Part shown: in pieces, positions 24,414 through 33,159 of the stretch
How the letters are laid out: each line of letters opens with the position of its first letter
Numbering within the stretch: the stretch's first letter is position 1
Assembly: GCA_036784855.1 (NCBI GenBank)
Contig: JAZDSV010000023.1
Coordinates: 180,356 to 244,355 of the forward strand
Reading direction: 5' to 3'
DNA from: Aphelidium insulamus
Taxonomy: Eukaryota; Aphelidiomycota; Aphelidea; Aphelidiaceae
Length of the DNA: 64,000 bases
Program-made: the position numbers and the translations under genes
Notes under the pieces: model-generated
Told to the model about the DNA's origin: nothing
What the model saw: the letters and a program-made list of their open reading frames with translations, nothing else
Databases searched by the model: none

Positions 24414-26313
24414 TCAACTGGCCAAAATTGCTCGGAATGCCCGCTCCATCGCCGGCCACATACGATCATTGATTGTGGAGCGAAGTGTCAGATCCACTGT
24501 AGTCCAGCGGGAGGCTCCGTGCAGCCGAATCTCCCCTAGCACCAGCTTTCCACCCTCGTCCATCTCACCCACCGAGAGACTGATGAAGAATACCAGATCC
24601 GGTTCGGTACCGCAGCCAAGTGACGAAGCAGCCTCGCGTGATGCAACCACATACACTCTGTTTGTGGACAGTTTGTGCTCAATAACTCGAATGACTTGCC
24701 GCGTGGACGGTTCCAAAGACTGGTGCAGACCCCCGGTGAGCAAGTCATTCAGCACGCCAACGGAATGAAACTGTTGGAACCAGCGCGGCCACTGCACATT
24801 CGACACGAACCTCGGGAACTGTCTCGTCTGTCGCACATACACCTCCGAAGGCCACAGCTCGAGGAATCGAGACTGTGTCAGTCGTGGTCCAGAGTCCGAG
24901 CACGCCAGTGTGCGCACATCAATTGGAGTACCGGGCGGCTGGGTCGTGGAGGAGCTTTGCGGCTGGTCCTGGAAGAATATGTGCAGCGGGACGTGGGTGC
25001 AGCGCCGGAACACGCGTTGATAGCCGGCAAGCATGTAGGAGAATTCCAGCTCTAGGAATGCAATGTCTTCGGCATCCGTCATGGACAGCCGTTGATTCGT
25101 CGGCGAGCAGAAAAGAATAATGTTGGCCGTGTGTGGAACATTGCAGCCTAGCTGTGCAGCCACGGTGTCCAGTGACGGGTCCACCACCAGGCCGAAACTG
25201 TTTGACTGGAAACGCAATTGCACGCCAGTAACATTGATGTCGTGCTTGTTGGTGAGGCGCAGCGACAGCTGCAACTGGTGACCGTTATTGCTCCTAGTGC
25301 GCACACGCGCCCAAATTCCCTCAATGTCAACCACATTCACAGCGCCGCCGCTCTGGTCAGTATCGCCGGCCGTGAGCAGAGTTTCACGCACGTGAACCGT
25401 GCCATCAGACTGGCACACGAGGTGTGTCATGCTCGGAGAGCGGCCCAGCGCTGGGGACGGTGCAGCATTGCCAGCACCGGCAATCAGTGCCAGTGACTGT
25501 TCTGGTCTGTGGCCAGTATGCTCGTATTGCTGTTGCATCGGCGGTGGATGCGATTGTTGCTGCATCGGTTGCGATGGTTGCTGCGGCAACATCACTGCTT
25601 GGTCGGGGTATTGGGCGGACGGCATTTGCTGCTGCTGTTTTATCGACTGATATGACATTGCGGCAGACTGGCTTTGCGACATTGACTGACCACCCATAGG
25701 CATGGTGGCTGTATGCTGTTGCCGCGTGTTCTCGGCATACATCTGGTTCAGTACCATAGTGCCACCAGGTGGAATGGACTGCTCGTAAACAGGTTGCTGT
25801 TGTTGCCATTGCGGCACGGCTACATCAATGCGGGGTCAGTTCCGGTTACTGCACAAATAAGTCTGTCATGTTCGCACCTGATGCCGGTGTCAGCTGCCCG
25901 TACGGTGCCGCGCCGTAACCCATATATTGGTGCTGCAGCTGTTGCTGGTGCGTGACCGATGTCGACGTCTGTGAGTCCAAGTTTTGCGCGGCGTATGCAT
26001 ACGTTTGGTGCGCTTGCTGGTAGTACTGTTGTTGGCCTGATACCTGTTGCGGTTGTTGCTGTTGCTGCTGGGTGCTGGCCGCCACAGATGAACTGTATGC
26101 GACAATTTGCGCCTGCTGTTGGGCATACTGCTGGCCGCTATACGCTGGCGGTAGTAGCTGCTGACCGCCATTGTGCTGCCCGGCCACCAATTGATGGCTG
26201 CCAGTTGACATGACCTGTTGGTGCTGCGGCTGTTGTTGTTGCTGCACTGATGCTGCATATAGCTGCAGTTGCTGCGATGCCTGCTGCGGTTGTTGTTGGT
26301 TTTGTGGCAGCAT
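24414..26313 (-). CDS. Gln-rich protein with a C-terminal beta-adaptin appendage (ear) domain
   Basis: Two exons (26313-25878, 25819-24414), 613 aa. The first ~270 residues are low-complexity Gln/Ala/Tyr/Met (QQQQQPQHQQ, YAQQQAQ, PQQPSQPMQQQ), prion-like. The rest matches the bilobed beta-adaptin ear. The sandwich lobe has LQLSLRLTNKHDINVTGVQL and FQSNSFGLVVDPS (compare beta-adaptin F-N-K-N-S-F-G-L). The platform lobe has LSTNRVYVVASREAA, KLVLGEIRL and WPAMERAFRAIL. The ~600-residue HEAT trunk of AP-1/AP-2 beta is absent, and no trunk lies upstream. The ear normally binds clathrin-accessory proteins, so this could be a free-standing endocytic adaptor. That role is inference. The GTGCGA...TGTAG intron is set by phase. 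Confidence 0.75.
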
Positions 26314-26930
26314 TGGATTTATTTGACGTTCAGCCTTGTATTTAAATACTGCCAGGTGTCACGTCACACAGCATATCCGAGTGGTTGGTAAACAATTAGT
26401 CTTTGTATCCCGTATGTATTGTATACATACCCGTATGTAATATCTCTATCCGTCTGTTACATCTAGTGTATACTTGGATGTATGCATGCCTTTAGTTGGA
26501 CTTGGTAGTATATATCATGCTAGTGTTAATACTTGTAGAATTCAACAGGTGGATATGTGCACATACAGTTGAATGGGCGCACATAAGCAGAGAAAGTAGG
26601 CGGGACAGCGATCTGATAGGATAAATGTTCCAAATAAGCTAATTTGTAAGTATTATTGCCATTGCTGTCGTGTGAGCCGCAATGAAGGAAGTCGTTGCCA
26701 CACTCGTTGAGTGCTGACAAAGCACATACAACTAAAAGCTAGAAAAACAAACAAACCAGTAGCTACAAAAATTTACACAAAACCAATTTTGCAGTCCGTC
26801 AGTATTTTAACGCGCACGCGATCAACTAAATAATGAAATCCATCAGTTCACTGAATCTTGCAACATCCATTTAAGGAGAGGAACATCTGAAACCTGATTG
26901 GGCCAATCGGTCTGCTCTCACATTGCGAAA
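26314..26930. other. Divergent intergenic region, 617 bp
   Basis: Lies between the start codons of the adaptin-ear gene (minus) and the DUF4598-like gene (plus). AT-rich with scattered GTATGT/CATACA motifs near 26400-26480. No reading frame of note, no RNA gene recognised. Presumably holds both promoters. Confidence 0.5.
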
Positions 26931-27575
26931 ATGCTGCCAACACGGCGCGAGCCATTTCACCTCCGACGCAGCACGTCCTTGCTGCAAAGAGTTCGGGACT
27001 TTCTGCCGCAACTGAAGCAAGCTAATGATTCTCTTACGGCAACAACCGATGCGGTTCAGATACGACCCGTCAAGCACACGGACAGCAGGGCCACCATCGA
27101 CTCGATGTTTAACATAGTCGGCGATAAAGCGACCACAAATCCCGACAGAAAGTCTCCCGTAGACCTGTTTACCGGAGCCGGCAATGATGCAATTACAAAT
27201 TGTGACGATAGCGCAATTGAGTATTGCATTGGTACACAAGATGATGCAGATTCGTCTGGCTCGGATTCCGAGAACGCCAACGATCAGAACACGGTGGAGA
27301 TGCAGATCGCCGTCGGCGTCTTCGATGTCACAGATAGCGGTAGTGCGTTGCTGGAAGCTTGTTCTGATATAAGTACACATTATACGGATGCACTTGTTGA
27401 CCAGGGCAACAGTGCTGTGAGCGCGGAGCCAGATGATTCTGGCGGTGCCGGCTCAAAGCGACGTGCATATAGCGCCGTGAATAAACTGCTCAAAGCGACA
27501 CCGAAGCGACAGAAGGAGAATGCCAGCACATCGCCACTTATATCCGAACTTGTTGTCCACACGGATGATAACTAA
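26931..27575 (+). CDS. DUF4598/NOPCHAP1-like protein
   Basis: Single exon, 214 aa. The N-terminal block SLLQRVRDFLPQLKQANDSL matches the conserved start of the DUF4598 family, which includes human NOPCHAP1, a factor linking snoRNP proteins to the R2TP chaperone. The second family block, an acidic EMxxGxGV-type motif, is seen as TVEMQIAVGVFDV. Between them is an acidic stretch (DADSSGSDSENANDQN). The C-terminus is basic (KATPKRQKE), possibly nuclear. The first ATG at 26931 is preferred over a GTG-led extension. Role in box C/D snoRNP assembly is inferred from the family. Confidence 0.65.
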   Translation: MLPTRREPFHLRRSTSLLQRVRDFLPQLKQANDSLTATTDAVQIRPVKHTDSRATIDSMFNIVGDKATTNPDRKSPVDLFTGAGNDAITNCDDSAIEYCIGTQDDADSSGSDSENANDQNTVEMQIAVGVFDVTDSGSALLEACSDISTHYTDALVDQGNSAVSAEPDDSGGAGSKRRAYSAVNKLLKATPKRQKENASTSPLISELVVHTDDN

Positions 27576-27969
27576 TAATATTGCATAGAGTTGAATCTAG
27601 TTGAATAGTAGTATCTGTTCATTCGCCCACACACCCAAAGTAACACCACCACACAGGTGGACACATGAACGGGGGTAGTCCAGCTGGTGAGCAGCGCCAG
27701 AGACCACCCAGCAAGCATTTGTGTGTGCACAGCAGTGTGAACAAGTATTTCAATGCAAAAAGAAGCCGATAGAAAATTAAATTTGACAGCGATCGGCGAT
27801 CAAGCATCATCGTTCACAGCGCCCCCGCCCACCGCATTCATACACCGCCTACACCGCCTACATACACCGCCTACGCTGCTCTCTCGCTGGGCCAACGTTT
27901 CACGCACACACACACACACACACACACACCTGTACATTAATCACCATTTTAACCCACACTGCAACTGCA
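27576..27969. other. Intergenic region with repeats of ACACCGCCT and a CA run
   Basis: Between the DUF4598-like gene and the Opi1-like gene. It holds three tandem copies of a CTACACCGCCTA-like unit at about 27840-27875, then an alternating CA run at 27905-27929, just upstream of the Opi1-like start codon. No coding signal. Confidence 0.6.
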
Positions 27970-29483
27970 ATGGTGACGCCGCACATGCACGAGAGGAACG
28001 CGGCGACGGAGGGCGCCATGGACGTTGACTTGGCCACGGACGCTGCGGGTCGGTCATGTCCTGCAATGGCCATTGAAACGCTGTGCTCCGCGGAGGCGAA
28101 CCTGCGTGACGAGCAAGAAGTTGCCGCTGTCCTCTCGCACATGGCAAAAGGATCGATGTCGCCGCCGCCGGAGAATGGGGCACAGCATCGACTATCCCCC
28201 GCGCCATTCACCGACCAATGTCACCACGATGGTGGCGATGCCGCTGCCGCCGCCAATACCTCGAAGGATTGTCAGCGCATGGACCCTGCATTGTGCGAGG
28301 ACAGTAACACGGGTGCCGGCGTCGGTACTGCCACCTTCTTTTCGCGAGTGTCGGAACTGCCCGTCGTCACGTCGACCATGCGCACCATTGGCGAGGTGCT
28401 GGAGAGCGGCAAGAACAACTCGCGCGTGATAAAGGTAGGCGGTTTCGCGGATATTGGATAGTTATGTTGACTTTCGACTTAGACTTCTGCCGAGACGATG
28501 GAACGCATACTGGACACCACGAAACCGGTGCTGCATCGGGTCAACACGGCACTTGAGCCGCGCCTGGGACAACTGGATGTATTTGCCTGCCGTCAGTTAG
28601 ATCGCGTATGTGACGAGATGTGTGCTGATGATGGCGCTTATCGTGTTGCAGCTGGAGAAAAACTATCCCATCATCAGGGAAACACCGTCCAGTATGTACT
28701 CTTCCAGCAAACAGGTCCTTGGCGATGCGTTTAGCAAGTGGACACCGCAATACACGGGCCAACAGCACGAGCATCAACAATCCGCTGGCTATGAAGCATC
28801 GGATCTAGATCAGGAATCAGACCAGCAGCATTCGAGTGGGTCGAGCATGGTTGCTCGCTGGAACGCCTACCTATCTACGGAAAGCATGAAGAGCCTTAAA
28901 TATTGCCTAGAGTGGCTGCAGGTACAAATTCATTACCATTACCTATATCTATGTGCTTCAAGTATGCATAACTGGCAATCTAGTACGCCACCGTGCACAT
29001 TGATCGCCAGATACACGTTCTTCAAGACGGTGTACGTCATTGGACGTCCACGGCATCGGAATCAGATGCATTGCGATCTCTGGTTGCGCTGGCTGTCCAC
29101 GTGAAGCGGGAAGTGGTGGAAACATTGCGCCGCGTGGTCGACATCATCTCAAAGTATGCTGGGTCTGCATTGCCGGCTGAAAGTCGCAATTTGGTTCGCG
29201 GATTCATCTTGAATCTACCAAATCGCTGGGTGAGTTTTCTGTGCTGAACTTGTCACTGCGCGTACTCACATCGTGCCAGGCATCCATTAACGGCCATCTG
29301 ACGGGCGCAACAGCGGCCAACAACACAGCCCCTGAAGCCAGTCGGGTTCTCACGTTGGCGGAGGAAGTCAACACCACACTCAAGAGCACAATGGCCGTAT
29401 TCAGCCAGGCCGTGACAGCTAGCCAGTACTTTGGTTTGAACGCTGCTGGAGAGGCAGAGGTGCCGCCCGCCTCCGTGGAGTGA
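27970..29483 (+). CDS. OPI1: Opi1-like transcriptional regulator of phospholipid synthesis
   Basis: Fungal-specific repressor that senses phosphatidic acid at the ER and controls INO genes in yeast. Exons 27970-28434, 28483-28605, 28652-28921, 28984-29229, 29280-29483; 435 aa, all phase 0. Diagnostic blocks: ELPVVTSTMRTIGEVLE; ALEPRLGQLDVFACRQLDRL joined to EKNYPIIRETPS; STESMKSLKYCLEWLQ joined to YATVHIDRQI; and LNLPNRWASING. The first ~120 residues are poorly conserved. The leucine zipper and FFAT motif of yeast Opi1 are not obvious. Presence of this gene supports a fungal origin for the window. Confidence 0.88.
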
Positions 29484-29583
29484 CGGCTGGCACCGTTATT
29501 GCCACTGAATATAACACTGTGCACAAACTTAAACTTAATGACGGTTCTATTTCTGACTGCGAAATGCCACATTGCCGGGGTGC

Positions 29584-31113
29584 TCACCAAGTATTTTTTC
29601 CCTTGGTCCGTCTACGATTCGATTGCTGGTGTCGGTGCTTTTTGGTGCGCTGCTGTTTCAGAGTCTGCGTTTTCGTGCCAGTCTCGGCCGACTCGCCTTC
29701 GTCATTGGGTGCAGACTGCTGCTCGGCCGAGGCAGCGCTTGCCGACAAAGTATCCTTCTCCACGCCGCCGTCAGACGACGATTCGGAAGCGCTACCGGAG
29801 ACGGTGTTTTGAATATGAGCTGCATCACTAGCGGCAGCTGCCATTTCCATCGACATAATATTATCGTACTCGACGGCCGAGGACGGGGCCTCCACATCTG
29901 CAGATTTCGCGGTCTCAATCTCTGCTGTTTTGTTTGACAGATCTGCAGGGTCAACTTCTTCACTAGCTGCTGACGCTGCAACTGTGCTGGACGCATCCGC
30001 CGCGGCCACTTGGTCCTGATCTTTGTGTGGCATTTCGGCAAGTGTCACTGGTTGTTCTGCAACCTTGGATGAAGCCGATCGATAGTCAGACATCTCTGCG
30101 GTGACCGTGCGTTCCTCTGTTGTAGGGACATGTGGTTCTAGTTGTATCGGCTCCGGCAGTGACAATTCACGGGGCAGCACAGCAATCGACTGCTCGTCAT
30201 CGACCGAGTTTGAATGTTCAATAACACCATCAACGGCAGGTGACATGTTCGAGACATTATCGGCTGCTTCCACCGCGGTTGCCTCCGTCGCATTAATATT
30301 CAACATGGGTGGTTCCGCCGCATTGACATTCAACCAAGCTGTGGTAGCGTCGGTGGGATCGCACGTTTGCACTTTGTCGTCACATTTAACCTCCGCGTCT
30401 ACTTGCGCTGCAGAATTGTCGGCCGCGGCAGCAGTTACATTATTATCATCAACCCCACTACTCTCAATAGCATCATCCGCCGAAGCAGGCAGCACTTCAA
30501 CTGGAGAGCCGCTGTTTTCAGCAGACATGTCGCGGGTCAAAAATGAGACAGCATTGTCTCCGATGGGTGATTTTGGGCCGGGCATAGCGGTCTCGTCAGA
30601 AAAAGGTGCCATGTCTTGTTCCACTTTGTCCAAATAGGCGACACGCAACTCATTGGAGTCTGTGAGTGATGCATAGTCAGCCTGCGTGGTTCCATCGCCG
30701 CTTCGCACAGCTGCAGTGTCCAGAAGCACCGCCGTATTGAGCTCCATCGCAGCAGCATCCGCATTTTCTGGATGCACAGTAGAACCTTCGAGCTCCGCAC
30801 CAGCAGCGCCGTCATCAGCGGGAATATCTGTCGATTCGAGTTCCGCAGCAGAGACGACAGTCTCGGTCATCAATGCACTTGGAGCGAGTTCATCCTTGGC
30901 AGGAATATCCATTTTAGTGACTGCCGTAGTTTCCGTCAGAGACTCCGGAGTCGGAATGGCGCGATCACCTTCAGATTGATCCCCACTTGGGGGGATCGCT
31001 GCATTCTCCTTCACTGTGGCGGGCACTTGTGTGCGACGCGGCAAATCTTCCAGATCATTGAGAGTGGCGAGACCGCGACGTCGGCCGCAACAAACGCTGA
31101 GTGAAGAGCCCAT
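29584..31113 (-). CDS. Acidic low-complexity protein with N-myristoyl/palmitoyl signal
   Basis: Single exon, 509 aa from ATG 31113 (MGSSLSVCCGRRRGLATLND). Gly2 with Ser at position 6 fits N-myristoylation, and Cys8-Cys9 beside it fits palmitoylation, so membrane anchoring is likely. Nearly all the rest is Ala/Asp/Glu/Ser/Thr/Val-rich and disordered, with no domain. The last ~30 residues turn strongly basic (LKQQRTKKHRHQQSNRRRTK). The upstream extension of the frame to 31335 is rejected because it would bury the acylation signal. The architecture recalls MARCKS-like or vacuolar/eisosomal scaffold proteins, but no homology is claimed. Confidence 0.7.
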   Translation of the reverse strand: MGSSLSVCCGRRRGLATLNDLEDLPRRTQVPATVKENAAIPPSGDQSEGDRAIPTPESLTETTAVTKMDIPAKDELAPSALMTETVVSAAELESTDIPADDGAAGAELEGSTVHPENADAAAMELNTAVLLDTAAVRSGDGTTQADYASLTDSNELRVAYLDKVEQDMAPFSDETAMPGPKSPIGDNAVSFLTRDMSAENSGSPVEVLPASADDAIESSGVDDNNVTAAAADNSAAQVDAEVKCDDKVQTCDPTDATTAWLNVNAAEPPMLNINATEATAVEAADNVSNMSPAVDGVIEHSNSVDDEQSIAVLPRELSLPEPIQLEPHVPTTEERTVTAEMSDYRSASSKVAEQPVTLAEMPHKDQDQVAAADASSTVAASAASEEVDPADLSNKTAEIETAKSADVEAPSSAVEYDNIMSMEMAAAASDAAHIQNTVSGSASESSSDGGVEKDTLSASAASAEQQSAPNDEGESAETGTKTQTLKQQRTKKHRHQQSNRRRTKGKNTW

Positions 31114-31453
31114 AGTGGCGATGTGTGAACAAGTTAATGCGCGCGTGTGTGTGCGTTGCCGACGACTATAGTGCTGTTGCTGTGCGCTGATTGGACGATG
31201 GGCGATTGCGTACACGCGTTGGCGAATCAGAATGTTTCGTCGGGCACCTAACAATTTATTCGAAATCTGGTACTGTGTGTGTGACACATGGCATCCCATA
31301 CGGCCATTTGACCAAAGGTAAAACATGGACTCCAAAGAAAATTAATTGCATTCACCAGGCTTGTTTGGGAGTCAACACATTGGGCGTGCGCAGTCAAACG
31401 TGAAAAATGGTTTAAATGGTTGCCGATGCTAAAGAGATGCGGTCGCAGGAATG
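31114..31453. other. 340-bp gap between two minus-strand genes
   Basis: 5' flank of the acidic acylated protein and 3' flank of the multi-pass membrane protein. Short frames on both strands are unconvincing. No RNA gene or repeat recognised. Confidence 0.45.
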
Positions 31454-32937
31454 CTAGCCGTGAATTTTCATACCGTACGGCACAAAGATGCGATAGACAA
31501 ATTCTCCGAGAAACATGATGGACGCGATCGACAAGAAACCCCACGCGTACATCAGTATCCACCATGCCTTGCTGTTGCGCACAATCAGTCCCGCCTCCAC
31601 TACAGCCGCATCGATCTTCTTTCCTAGCAGAAAGAATCCGAAGTACCACAGCGCAAACACGTAGTAGAGCATGGGCAGTGCAATCACCAGGAATGACCAC
31701 TGCAGCGAGCCGTTGGCGGCGAATTTGCTGATGGCAAAGTATGCAAACCACGCAAGCGACGAGTAGAGGAGTACTTGGCGTCGGAGCGACTGATTGCCAC
31801 CGGTGAGATAGTCACGCACAAACGGCAGCCCCCACAGCGGACCCATGAGGAATAGTAGAGTGAAGGATGTCATGAACATCAGGTGCAACGCTCCCTCCAA
31901 AATACCCTGATAGTACGCAACAACGGACCCGTGCAGCAGAATCCACATCTCAAGTACCAGAGTCCAGTAGCGATTGCGATGCTGTTTCTGGTAAATGAGA
32001 GATGACTGCCAGAGCAGGAGGAAAATATGAATGAAACCTGTCCAGTGCGCAAACGTGGACTCCATGCAGTGGTACCAGAACGTCAGCACCATTCCGAATG
32101 ACGACAAGTATCCATGGTACGATTTGACAATATCGGTAAACTCGAATAGCAAATCCTGACCGGCAACCGGTGTCCAACCAAAAACTAGGCCGCGGCGACG
32201 GAACTCAAAGATGAATGCTACCAGAATGCTAGACACTCCGGCGAACAGCGCTGCAGACAATGAGTTCGGTGACATATTGTAATACATATGCTGCATACTT
32301 CCAATTTCGGTAAACGTTGCCGCCAGACCATCGTAAAACAGTTGGGTCTGCACATAGTGCAACAGGATAAAGCCAACGTTCAGCTTGAGCATGGCGAGCG
32401 CGTAGGGGTTCCACTGACCGGCCGGGGTCCAGTCGAGCTTGCCGCTCGCCTTTGCCTCGCGAGCCTGGAAAATAATCCAAAATTGCCCCGCCTGGTGCAG
32501 CAGATAGCATATCCACGGCGTCACCGACGCCGGGATGTTACGCACTGCTAGCCGGAATGGGTATTCGAACGGGACTGTCACGCCATAGATTTCAAATCGA
32601 CCCAACCTGCAATCATGTTGAGAATGACGATGCACGCATGACCACTCAGCACTGACCCCAACTGGCCCCGAACAGGCATCCCATTCTCCAGATCGCCGAG
32701 ATAGGAAGTTCCGGGGCGGCGAGAAAAGTTCGTAAACACAATTGTTGCGCTGAGAATGGCGGTGGAGAGCAGAAAGAACCAGTGCTGACTGACAAAGGAC
32801 ACGGTGGCCGTCAGTGTGAGCTTGGACGATGGTGGCATGTCAACCACAACATGTGCGCCAGTGCCCGCTTTGCTAGCTGCCGCCGACTGCTTGTTCTCCA
32901 TGCTGGGCGGAATCTGTGCAGCAGACATACCAGACAT
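31454..32937 (-). CDS. Multi-pass membrane protein of unknown family
   Basis: Two open segments on the minus strand, 32937 to about 32640 and about 32610 to 31454, clearly belong together. A first TM (HWFFLLSTAILSATIVF) is followed, in another frame, by about eight further hydrophobic segments. Examples are SVTPWICYLLHQAGQFWIIF, SSFGMVLTFWYHCMES, WTGFIHIFLLLWQS, LALPMLYYVFALWYFGFFLL-type repeats and WWILMYAWGFLSIASIMFLG. Several His, Trp and Tyr residues within helices (SYHGYLSSFG, FWYHCMES, HWTGFIHIF) look like a conserved polar core. I could not fix the intron between the segments with standard signals. I considered GPC acyltransferase and Frag1/DRAM families but did not see their signatures. 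Function unknown. Confidence 0.7.
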
Positions 32938-33159
32938 GCTGGCCGTGGGATTATATTATACTATTCACTCTCAACTCAATGCTTGCTCATCGAGTCCGCG
33001 GTCGGCCACCCCGGTCGATTGCACGCTGTTCCCACGCCCGACGGTGCCACTCATGAACTGAAGTGTATGAGTATTACTATGCATAGTAATGCAGTGTAAT
33101 AATCTCCCAAAACCAAAGTGAGAGACAGTTGACTACGAGGACGTGTGCAGTGTACTTAA

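Noticed and set aside
31114-31335. 74-residue upstream extension of the acidic protein
   Set aside because: It would bury the clear MGSSLSVCC acylation signal and has no conserved features.
31454-32937. Naming the multi-pass protein as glycerophosphocholine acyltransferase or a Frag1/DRAM/Sfk1 protein
   Set aside because: Topology alone suggested these, but the diagnostic motifs of either family were not found.
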